A DNA stretch of 64,000 bases from Lagopus muta (Eukaryota > Chordata > Aves > Galliformes > Phasianidae): positions 39,332,603-39,396,602 of the forward strand of contig NC_064435.1 in NCBI RefSeq assembly GCF_023343835.1, in the 5' to 3' direction. Positions 25,601 through 37,600 of the stretch are shown here, one piece after another (position 1 is the stretch's first letter; the number at the start of each line of letters is the position of its first letter). The position numbers and the translations under genes were made by a program. Below the pieces are notes generated by a model. It worked only from the letters and a program-made list of their open reading frames with translations, did no database searches and was not told where the DNA came from.

Positions 25601-28600
25601 GGAACTGAGACTTTTCAATTGGTCAGGGTACTAAAGAAAGCAGTATGTATTAATTAATTTGACTCTTCTTAACATCAGTTAGGAGCCGTCCTCCTATGCA
25701 CTATGAAACTGTGGTGTGGCAAGTGCCTTAGTGAGGAGATGGGACTGATTGCTTGTGACAGCAGCCCAGAGTGGTGTCAGTGTAGAGGAATACTTGAATC
25801 AGAATCTCTAGGTGCCCCATTGCCCCATTTATTCACAGGATGTTTTGCTACATGTGACACTGACTGTAGTCAGATATCTACAGTTCAGTCAGCACTACAA
25901 TATGCTCTTATAGGATGGAATGTTACTTTTCTCTTTTCCCCACCAGGATGCCTTATGTTTGTAGTCTTTTCTATTTTACTTGTTGATCTGGAGAAAGACT
26001 TTTAAATATTTTCTATTTTATTTTATTTTATTGAAGCTGTGCATTCCTTCCTACAATTTGCAGAAATCATTACAGAGTTAAATTAAGGAGTAAAGAGTAT
26101 CTTAATTTTGCTTTCTTATGTATTTGCTTTTAAGAACTACTTTTGTAGAGGTATCATTTATTTTTAAGAGATATCATGTTGACGAATACTTTCATCCTGG
26201 CATTGCAATGTTCCATTCATTCATCTTTCAAGTATGTCTCTTCACTGGGATATTTTTCTCTTGTTTCTGTCTATTTTCATCTCTATAAATTCTTCTGACA
26301 CCTTACCAGTTCCTTTGTGAATTTCCATTTGAAAGATCACTATCACTTTTATCACCATACATTATATTTTTCCATGAAGTAAAAACATCTTGGCATTGCT
26401 GCAAGTATGCAAGAAGGAAAGAAGGAGAGGTAATTCCTGAATCCTTCTCTGTTTCTGAAGAATGGGCAGAGCATATATTGACTCAGAATGGATTTATCAG
26501 TATGAACGTAAAACAGATCAGGATCATCATATGATATATTAAGATACATTACCATTCCTGTTGATCATATCTTGAACTGTGTTTATTTGCAAACAAATTT
26601 CTATGAGCTTGTAATCTTTTGGACTGCCTGGCTGACTCTATTAATAAGTGACTCCTTGAAATGCAGAACAATGTAAGATTCAGAAAGGCCTGTTATTCCA
26701 ACATGTGACATGCTATCTATAACTGTGGACAGTCTGAGTTAACAATGGATATTCTGAAAAATGGAAAATTACTAAGCCTGGCTAAAAGTGCCAGGCTTCA
26801 AATACTCTAATTGAAGTGTGCTATGGAGAGTACTTTAGCATCGTTAGCATTTAAATCTGACAAATACATTTTAGGTAGCAGACCAAGGGATAGGGCTAAC
26901 TAATGTCATATTCCCCTGGATACACATGCATTTTCCTGAAACACTTACTTGCCTTGGAGAAGTTTTCCAGAAATGCTTTAATGTTCATTAATTTTTGTAG
27001 GTTTTTAGAATGAGTCTAAAGAATCCCCCAGCTGATAAAAAAGCAATCCAATGCTCTCTCCTATGGTACATATAGTGGTTGTATTTTAGTTTGTGTAGGA
27101 CGATTTTGAAGCGTGGATTGAATGGATTGAATAAACTGCCTCTACTCAGTATTTCCTGCTCATATGGGTTTCTTTGATTTTCCTATTTCTTTTGTATTTT
27201 TGCCCAGTGTCACTTCACGGTGTTTTGATTTCAACAATATATTGCCAATCTATCTTTTTTTATTACACGTTGCTGCTGCTGTAATTTGTGAAATTAACGT
27301 TAGAGGAATTTAACTTGCTCTGTGAGGATGTGAGCATGCATTGCAAGAACACATATAAGATGTCTCTCTTCATAGGTGATATGTACCACGTGAAGTATGA
27401 CTGGAGCAACTAAGAACAGGCTAAAAGCCAGAATAAATTAGCGTAGATGTTCTATCTTGATATCTTTCATTACCTGATAAAAGAATCCTGTATAGAGTTG
27501 TGATCCTGCTTCTGATTGCAGTGTGATCTGGTTGGGAGTCAGTGATAACTATTCCTTTCTTATATTCATTAGTTTGATATAAATTGTAAGTTCTTTCAGA
27601 CCTCAGCCTCACAGTTATGCACAGTTAGGAGAGCTTCCCTATGTTCAACATGGACAATTCTAAAAACCTGTTTTTGATGAAAAAAAAGTAGAGAATAAAT
27701 ATGGAAGAAATAGTTTTTCTGGTCATAAGCAGTACTGAGGTCCTCATATGCTGCTAAAAGACAAGAAAAATTATTGTGCTTGTGTCAGGCAATTGATAGT
27801 TCAGGCAGAGCTGCTCATGCCGTTAGAGCAAGCAGACAGAAGTGTTCCATTGACCTGTACTGCCTGTGTTTTTTATACAAATGAACTTGGGTTGTCTTTG
27901 TGGAGGGCTAGGGTCTCACCAATTGCATTTCAGCAAGCAAATGTATTGTACCATATGAGATGAAAATGAACGCTTGAAGAAAGCTGAGGCATGGGCACAT
28001 GTTGAAAGGATGATTGCCTGGAGGGCTGGCAGCTGCGGCAGGCAGGCAGACTTGTCCAGCCCCTGTACCACACATACTGACCTAGTTTTCTGATTGGGAT
28101 GGAGAAAACCCGAGCCAAGAGAAATTGCTTGTAGGAAGCAGACCCTGCAGCCTTCACCCTCAGCTACAGCTGCTGTGTGTGTCTGAAATGCTGACCTTCT
28201 TTTCTCAGCATCATATCTTTTATCTTGGTTTGCTGCCTACGTATTGAAGGGTGGGGTTTTGGTGTTCTGTCATCTTTGATATAGAAGGACATCTTCTGTC
28301 CTGGTTGTATTATAGATTTTATTCCTAAAGGATTTTGCAGGGCAAAATGTGGTTACTGTTCTCAGAACAAATTCTATAGACTTTGAAAGAGCCTAGCTTC
28401 TAAATGTTGTTTGTCAGAGCCAGAAGTGGTCTGCTTTTAGCCCAGCCTTCACCAGGGTTCAGCTGTTCCTTTTTATTGGTCTACTAGGGGCATCCCATTA
28501 AAAACTCATCCAGATGGTTTCACTATTATCTTTTTTTATGCTTCATTCTGAATACAATTTTAAGGTTCCTGATGTTTTATGTCAGTAAAATTCTATGTTT

Positions 28601-31600
28601 AAAGTTACAAGGGTTGATGTTTCTTTTGAAGTAAGGAAACAAAATAAATTTATGTCATTTAAAACTGAGATTTTCAAGGAAATTTAAGTAAATAATGTCT
28701 GCTCATCTTGCTGAGTTGCAGTGGTACTTTAGCATTTTAGGTTAAAACTCCTGCCTAAAACTACACTCATGTGATCTCTGGGAAACTGCCTTAAAGGCAG
28801 TGGTAAGAATTTGTTTTGGCACATAATTAACATCTTCCAATAGTTTGAAGGAGAACTTACATAAATGGCAAGGAAATATTTTTAGTGAATAAATATGCTT
28901 AGCTTCAGGTCCTAAGGTTGAGAAATAATCAATTCATTGCATTAGCGCTAAGAAAAGCATTTCTTTTGAATCAACATGTAGTTGACGTGGTTTGTCTGTG
29001 GTAATAGCTACAACTACTGAACAATGTCTTATACAGTTTTTTAGTGGAATATGTATAAGAGTTGGAATAAATGTACCAATTTTAAGAATATTTACTTGCA
29101 ACAAAACTTTCTGCTGTAAGTTAGAGGCAATGTCCCATTGCAAAAAAATCCTAGTGAGTGGAGTTATTTTGTTAGGTCATATTTCTGTTCTTTTTGATTC
29201 ATTTGGCTGTTCTGAGACATGTACTTCCTATTTTACTTTTTGGAAAAAGTGCCATATATGAAAAGGAGTTATTTTAAAATACACAGTATTTTTCACAGGA
29301 GAGGAGTACTATTTTTTTATTAATAATGGTGATAAAAACATATGTATAAAAGGTCTGTGTACAGTTATAAAAATAACCATATCTGCCACAGTTGATCTGT
29401 AGGAAACTTTTATTCAAAGGTATTTATTATTTCACTAGCCAGTGTAGTACTTTGTTTGTATGTAGGTATTTTGCATAATTTGTTCATGTACTCAAACAAT
29501 TGTCATTATATGATACCATATTTTGTTTTATTTATGGTGTTTCTGAATGTACAGATCAACTAAGTTCTATGATGTACAGAAATGGTTGACAAGAAATCTG
29601 GTAGTGCGTGTTGTAGGATGGCCATCTAATATTCTGCTGTGAATTAAATAAAATATTTCATAATGCTGTTCAGAAAAAAAAAAAGAAAAAAAAAAGGTAA
29701 GAAAAAGAAAGGAATGCAAAACCACTTGGATTAATTTGAGAAGTTATTGCAGAATCACAGGACGTCATCGATTGGAAGGGATCTCAAAAGATCATCATTA
29801 CTGTGGCTCTTTAAAGAAGATTTCTTGTCATATCATGATATTAGTGTTTTTACTTTAATTCATACTACAAAGATATATTTGTTTTCTTCTCTCCTCAGAA
29901 ATTTTTCCAAGAGATTCCAGTCTAAAAGACAAATTCATAAAACATTTTACAGGTAAGCAAAGTTGCTTGCTCTTAATTTACCCGTATATGAATATTCTAA
30001 GTAGCCGTAGGAAGAGTCACATATTAGATTTCTTGAGCTTAATGAACCAAGTTTAACATCTGTAAAATTCCGATTCTGTCATTTAGCACTAGAAAATTTA
30101 AAGAACTCTAATCACGTTTTGGTTTCAATCTCTCTTTGAATAACTGAGATTAAAATACCTTAAAAACACAGTAGGCTAAAACATTAATGATTTAGAGCCT
30201 GGTGTTTCATTTTTATGATCCTATTGCTACTTGTTGATTTGCAGTTCATTTGCAGTTACTGAATGTATATGTCTATATCCTACATATCCACATGCAAACA
30301 TTTTGTGGTATGATGTTAAAATACATCATCGCCTATCTACTGTCTCTGGCAAATAATATTTCAATGACAGAACTTGGTAGTTCATTTTTAATTTTAAATA
30401 TAAGGTTTTCTATAATATCTGTTAGTCTAGCATATAAATTTTTAAGAGTGCTAATTTTAAAGCTTCTAGTGGGACTGCATGTATCTTTCAGATCAAATCT
30501 ATATAGCTGTAAAATTTTTTTTTACTATACTAGTAAAACACTTTATCTTCTATATTATGATATTTATGTGTGGATGCTTGTTTTAAAATAGCAGACAAAT
30601 AGAGTAAAGAAAGATTATATCAGTGTAAATGAATTTTAAAAAAACATTACGTTAGATACAGAAGCTTAATATGAATACAGTCAAATACTTGTATGTGAAA
30701 TTTGAAATATAGTTGTATAACTACACTTGTAACAGTTACCTTTTGTACTTTATTTTGTAACTACATGAAAAAATACTGTACTCTTTGAATGTAAACAAAA
30801 CAAGCTCAAAAAAAACCAACCAAACAAAAAAAAAAAACGTGCATCAAAGTGCTTGTGCTGATTCTTTACTTTCTAGTTCCAAATATTCTGAAAATCAGAA
30901 AAATGAATATCTGGATGTATGGCACGGCAAGTCTGTTAGTGATTTTAAATGTTACTGGGATTAGTGAAACTAAAACCTGGAGAAAGAGATGTCAGTAGGT
31001 GCATGAAAAAGAGAATTGGAAATTTTGGACAGTCCATGGCAAGAAAGGGAAGAATTTGTTTTTTCCTTTGCATGGAAGAATGGCCTCAGACCTTCAGGAT
31101 AAGCACAACAGTAAGAATCTTTCTGCCAGCAGCTCACTGCAGACTAATAGCATCCACAGGAATGGTGCTACACCCAGCTGCTCCTTCACTCTTACAACAA
31201 CAAAAAAAGAATAATTATGAACCTTGTCATTTTCAATTCATATGAAAAAGAAAAGAAAGGAACATATAGATTTGAACTTTGCTATTCTTTGTAGCACAGG
31301 AATACTGGAAGATTCTATTCTGAGGATGGCAGACAAGAAAGTTTTGTTTGAATTAATAATTAATGCTTCCTTTTCATTTTTAACTTTGGAAACTTTTCAG
31401 CCACCATAACAATCTCAACATAAGAATCTGAATAGGCTAAATGATGACTACGGAACAAGTTCCTTTGCTCAAAATCAACAGCAAAAACAAAACAGCCGTG
31501 AGTTTTACAGAAGGTATTTTGAGAATACTAAATCACAGAAGTGAAAAAGAGCAAAAAGCACTTAGAGGCCTGTTTCTGGAGCAATTTATTAAATTAATGT

Positions 31601-34600
31601 TCTTTTTCTGCATGGGTAGTTGTCATCAAAATTGTTGAAATTACTTGACTAAGAATAGCTGGAATTAATAAGGAAAGCAGGTTCATTCCAAAATTCTTGG
31701 AAGTTTATTTCTTTTTTGGCTCAGGATTGCTACATCTTTTTTTTTTTTTTTTTTTTTTAATTGTTATTATTTTTATTACACTCTTAGGATCTCCAGTGAT
31801 GGGGTATTCTGCCTGATTTTTCTTTTCCACAGCTTTATTAGATCCTCTAATCTTTTGTCTTTTTTCTTATACAGTCTACATTTATTTTTCTTGATTCTGT
31901 TCGAATCATTATCCTTTTTCTATCTACCTTAGTTAAGTAAACTATTTCAAGGTAGTCCTTAAAAATGCAAGACTTAGGACATTCTGAACTAATGAAGTTA
32001 TGAAAAAGAAGAGAGGAAATCAACATTAACTTTACAGTCCATTGTCTTTACAATTTCAAGGTTAAGAGAATTATTCTATGCTTTTAGTTTGCCAAGAATA
32101 GTAGACATTTTGAAGCCAAAGAAAAACTGTATTTAACAATCCTTGACTGTAGGAAAAATCATAAATAATATTATGAGTCATAAAGCTATCTATCATTTTG
32201 GCTTGAAAAGCCTGTCGACACAGATTGCTCTATAAGGCAAAAATAAAATTAACAGTCTGTATTTTGTGGTAAGGAAGAAAGCTGAAAAACCACTTATTAC
32301 CTGAAGGAACATGAAATTTATTTAGTGACAAAAGCTGTTGTTATCTTCATATATCTTGGAAAATTTCAAATTGCATACTTTCTCTACAGCCTATTTACTC
32401 ACTCAGATTAAACATAGCAACAATCTTCCAGTTTAAAGTTGCAAAGACTACTTTGTCAGTTTATTCAAAAGCTTACTTGTGGCTGAAAAATCACAGAATA
32501 TAGAATCACAGAATTACAGGTGTTGGAAGGGATGTCTAGAGATCATTAAGTCCAACTCTCCTGCTAAAGCAGTTTCCCTGCAATAGGTCATGCAGGGCAT
32601 CCAGATGGGTCTTGAGTATCTCCAAAGAAGACGACTCCACAACCTCTCTGAGCAGCCTGTTGCAGTGCTTCAGCACTCTGACAGTAAAGAAGTTGTTTTT
32701 CTTGTTTATGTGTGCACCTTATTTGTGTGCAACTTCCTATGTTCCAGCTTTTGATCATTTCTCCTTGTTTTAATACTACACATCTGAAAAGAGTCTGACC
32801 TCATCTAATTGCCTCCTGCACTTTAGATATTAATAAACACTGATCAAATCCTCACTCAGTCTTCTCTTCTCTAGGCTGAACAGACCCACATCTCAGCCTT
32901 TCCTCACAGGGAGAGGCACTTTATCATCTTTGTCACCTGCTACTGGACTCTTTTTAGGAGATCCCTGTATTTTGAACTGGAAAGCCTAGAACTGCACATA
33001 GCACTCCAGGTGTGGTTTCATCAGGGTACTGTGGAGAGGGGTAAGATCAGCTCCCTCGACCCATTGGCCATGCTCTTTTCAATGCATCCCAGGATCTCAC
33101 TGGCCTTCTTGGTCATGACGGCATATTGCTTGCTCGTGGCCAACCTTTCATCCACGAGGACCCTAAGTCCTTCTCTGTACAGATTTTCTCCTTCAGGTCA
33201 TCCCCTAACCTTTACTGGTGCATGCGGTAATTTCTCCCCTAGTGCAGGATTCTAAACTTGCTTCTGTCAAACCTCATCAGGTTTCTCTAGGCCTAACTCT
33301 TCAGTCTGTCCAGGTCCCATTGAATGACTGCACAGCCTTCAGGTATATCAGCCACTCCTCCCAGCTTTGTATCATCAGCAAACTTAATGAGGGTAGACTC
33401 AATCCCTTCATTCAGGTCACTGATGAAGATGTTGAACAAGATTGGACTCAGCCCCGACCCCTGGGGAACACTGCTAGTTACAGGCCTCCAACGAGGCTCT
33501 ATGCCACTAATCACTAGTCACTAAGTTCTGCCAGTGTGCAAGTTCTCAGCACACCTCACCATCCATTCATCTATCCCACACTTTCTAAGCTTCATTACAA
33601 GGATGCTGTGGAAGACAGTGTCAAACACCTTGCTAAAGTCAAGATATACAACATCCACTGCTCTCCCCCTATCTGCCCAGCTAGTGATGACACTGTAGAG
33701 GATTACCAGGTTGATCAAGTATTATTTCTCCTTGTCAAATTCATGTTAACTATTCCTGCTAACATTCTTTTCTTCCACTTGATTGGAGATGCATCCAGAT
33801 TAAGTTGTTCCATCACCTTTAAAGGGATGGAAGTGAGGCCTTTGGCCTGTAGTTTCCTGGATCATCTTTCCTGCCCTTTTGAAGACTGGAATGACATTGG
33901 CTGTCCTCCAGTCTTCAGGCACCTCTCCTGTTCTGCAAGACCTTTCGAAGATAATAGAAAGCAGTCTGCCAAAACTCTGCCAGCTCCTTCAGCACAAATG
34001 GCTGCATTGCATTAGGTTTCAATCTGGAAATATCATGAATTCCACATACTGCTGTAAAATGTATCTAGTGTTCAAATCAGTTCACTGTCATAAAGAGGAG
34101 TCTTCTCTAAAGTCGCCATTATCCAGAAGATCGGCTCTTTTACCAGGCTGCTAACCCACCTTTGAAATGGCAAAATAAATAATCTTTGCCCATAATGCTT
34201 AGTAGCTTCCTCTGACTAAAAGGTCAGTCAAAGCAGCTTTCTTCATATTGATCCTTTTATAGCACTGCTTGAAACAACCTATAAAGTCTTATTCCCATTC
34301 CTTATGTGTGCTGAATTAAGAGAATGGCGGTCAATTTAGTCTTGTTCAGTTAGTTTTGATTTATATAAGTCTTCTCTGATCAAATCTCAGAAAACTGTTC
34401 CTAACTGGCAGTGGTAGTATTCTAAGCATGCATATGGGAACATGACCTGAACCAACGATTGAACACCTGGTGAAAGGATATAGCCAGGGAGCTATATATG
34501 GGAGCACAGGTGGAAGCAGTTTGCCTGGATGACCGGAAGGGGTGGGTCCAGGATCTGCCTCTCCCTAACCTCATTTAATTGCTGGCAGCCAAATGGGACA

Positions 34601-37600
34601 CATCTCTACTTGGAGGTTGTCTCCTTTGGAGTGTTTGGTGAGCTCTAATCCTTGGAAAAGTGTAAGCAGTTTCTTCTTTATTTACTGGATTATGACCTCT
34701 ACCTTTCTTCAAGTATCCAAAACTGGTTTAAAGCAGCTATGTGTTTAACATATTACGTGATTTGAATTATAGTTTGAAGATAGATTGATTATAGATTGAA
34801 TTATAAGTTATATTTTCGCTTTCCTTTTCATCTTGGATGCTATTACTATTACATTTCTGGGGCTGTAAGTAGTTATGGAAAGACTTTGGTGACTTATAAC
34901 CTGTGAGCTATGGTTTGAAGACCAGTAGCTTTATGTTATTATCGTATGCTAGTATGAGTAGATTACATGATATATCTGAAGAAAAGAGTAGTGGCTGAAA
35001 GAGCAGACAACACGCTACACCCTGTGCACACAGGGATTTGCCTCATCCATATGTTAAAACGTATGCTGCCCTCTGCAGGTCTGTACCCTTTTCTGCTAGT
35101 ACTATTTCAACAAAAAATTATGTTCCTAGGTAGTATTCAGCCAAAATTTTTCCTCAACACCCATGTTGTATTCATACAGAGCTTTATAAATGATTAATGT
35201 GCGAATTGAACCCTTAGTAGGCTACTTAGCTTTTTGTAGGGCTTAGAATTTAATATATGGACTACTGAACTAACTAATTACTGCTGTAGTTGCACCATTC
35301 TATTTTTCACCACATAAAAAATGTTACCATTAATTTGAAGTTAATGGAATTTCAAGGCTAATGTGGTCTATCACTATGAGGTTTTTCTCATATCTGGATC
35401 ATGAATCATATGATAGCTTGGGTTAGAGTGGACCTCAAATATCATCTATTTCTTACCCCCTACCATTGGAAGCATTGCCAATCACTATGTTAGGCGCTAT
35501 GTAAGGCAGCACCTCACCGTTTTCTTGATTCCCTCTATTATCTAATGTAAATCTGCCCTATTTTAATTTAAAACCCTTATTCCTCCCACCCCTCATCCTA
35601 TCACTCTGAGACCATGTTAAAAAGTCTGTTTCCCTCCTTTTTATAAAAATCACAAAGTTATAGAACTGTAGAGGTTGAAAGGGACTTCTGTTATGTCCAA
35701 GCCTCCTGCTAAAGCAAGTTTCCTACAGCAGGTCAGACAGGTGGCAGTTCAGGTTTTGAATATATCCAGAAAGGGAGAACCCACAGCCTCTCTAAGCAGC
35801 TTGTTCCAGTGCTTTGTCACCCTGACAGTGAAGAAATTCTTTGTGTTAGCATGGAACTTCTGTGTTCTGGTTTCTGCTTATTGCCCCCTTTTTCTATTGC
35901 TGCACACGCCACCAGAAAGAGGTCCATCCCCATTGACTTGACTCCTGCATTTTAGTTACTTATAAACAGTTACAAGATCAACATTTATAAGCTCCCTTTA
36001 AGTATTGGATGGCTGCAGCGTGGCTTCACGCTGGAAAAAGCCCAGCTCCTTCCACTGTACTTCACAGGAGAGATGTTTCATCCCTCTGATAATCTTCATG
36101 GCTTTCATCTGAAGATTTTGGAAAGGTTTCACATCTTTCTTATGCTGGGGGCCTTAGACGTGGGTGCAGTACACCAGATGGGGCCTTACGAGAGCAGAGT
36201 AGAGGGGGACAACCACCTCCCTTGTGCTGCTGGCCACCTCTTTACTCTGCATCTCTACTGATGCAGCCTAGGATACTGTTGGCCTTCTGGGCTGCAAGTG
36301 CTCACTACTGGCTCATGTTGAGTTTTTCATCTACCAGCACCCCTAAGTCTTTCTGGACAGAGCTGCTCCCAAGGACTTCACACAGTCTGTATACGTATCT
36401 GGGATTTCACTAACCGAAGTGCAACACCTTGCTGAACCTCATTAGGTTCACAGAGGCCTACTTTTTGAATTTGTTCAGATCCCTGTCACGGAGTTAACTA
36501 GATCAATCTATGCCCCTGCCCCCCTCTCCCCCAGCCCCACAAAATGGGGAAGAAAAAAAAAAAATAAAAAATGCGGCAATGATCTATGGAGGAAAACTTA
36601 TTTTACTAACTATGATATCAGAATGCAAGATAACACAATATAATACAATCTAATTGAAATTGAGACTAATAAATCAAATAAAATAGGAGAGAGAGAGTTC
36701 CTGAGACCGAGTCAAACCTGAAAAGCTTGGAATGGCTAGGAAAGCACCCTCCAGCACCCACTGCAAGGCAGTAAGAGATGGCCCCACCCAGAAGGGCCAG
36801 ATCCCATGACTTCTGTAATGTACAGGAATAGGTACCTGGAATTGGAGCATTAATAGTTTAACTCCCAGTGCACTACATGATGTTATGATGAGGAATACTG
36901 AGAACCAAAAAACATAAAACCATGACAGTCCCTTTGGATGGCATCCCTTCCTCCTGTGTCATCAACTGAAGTACTCAGCTTGTATAGTAGCATAGTAATA
37001 GTATCACTTTCTTTTGTTTAAGTAGCAGATATTTTTATAGTTGTGTTTCATCGTAATTGTTTAATGCATGGCAAAATATTAAGAGTAATTTTATCAAAAT
37101 ACATTCAAATTAATTCTATGTGTTGGCAGTATTGTTTAAAATTGTAAAGTAGTGCCACTGAAAGCTTGTAGTTAACTCCTGCTTACCCTCAAACAGGGCC
37201 AGTCACATTTTCATCAGAATGCAGCAAGCACTTTCATCGACTGTATCACAATACAAGGGACTGCTCAACACCAGCTTGTAAGTAGCAACTAAATAATTTA
37301 GAATTCTGTGATATTTGTTTTAAAGCAACCTGCTTTCTGCTTTTCCTGCTTGGTTTTTGATGTGCTGATCCTTCCAGAAGTTGTGTGGTTTTGTTTTTTT
37401 GTTTTTGTTTTCTGTAGAATACTGCTGAAGTATTTACACAAGGTCTTCTAATGCACAACTTTTTTTTCTATGTTATCCATATATCACTACCTGCCACAGA
37501 ATGTCTAAGGATGGCTTATTTCCTCTCCTGCTGATATGGTTATATTTTTTTACACATATTCCTTGAAGCACTGATCCCAGGTTGACACTCAGTCTCTTGC

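Larger units (their letters stand above)
7541..29898 (+). other. ALKAL1 large intron after the first coding exon
   Basis: About 22.4 kb, AT-rich and repeat-poor. It contains CR1 fragments at 12341, 16085 and 22453, one at 29750, simple repeats at 10594, 10713 and 12246, and a possible retrocopy 3' end near 29645-29711. I found no other exons in it. Confidence 0.75.
29953..37196 (+). other. ALKAL1 intron rich in mobile elements
   Basis: The first 2.5 kb is AT-rich with no recognisable element apart from A/T tracts. From 32490 to 36981 it is mostly transposon: a long minus-strand CR1, an unclassified repeat at 34441, and two more minus-strand CR1s, the second split by an LTR. The interval from 36982 to the exon at 37197 is unique sequence. 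Confidence 0.75.

Noticed and set aside
30250..30591. 113-codon hydrophobic frame
   Set aside because: Leu/Ile/Tyr-rich translation of AT-rich intron sequence, with no supporting signals.
33536..34015. 159-codon plus-strand frame
   Set aside because: It is antisense to the reverse-transcriptase region of a minus-strand CR1.
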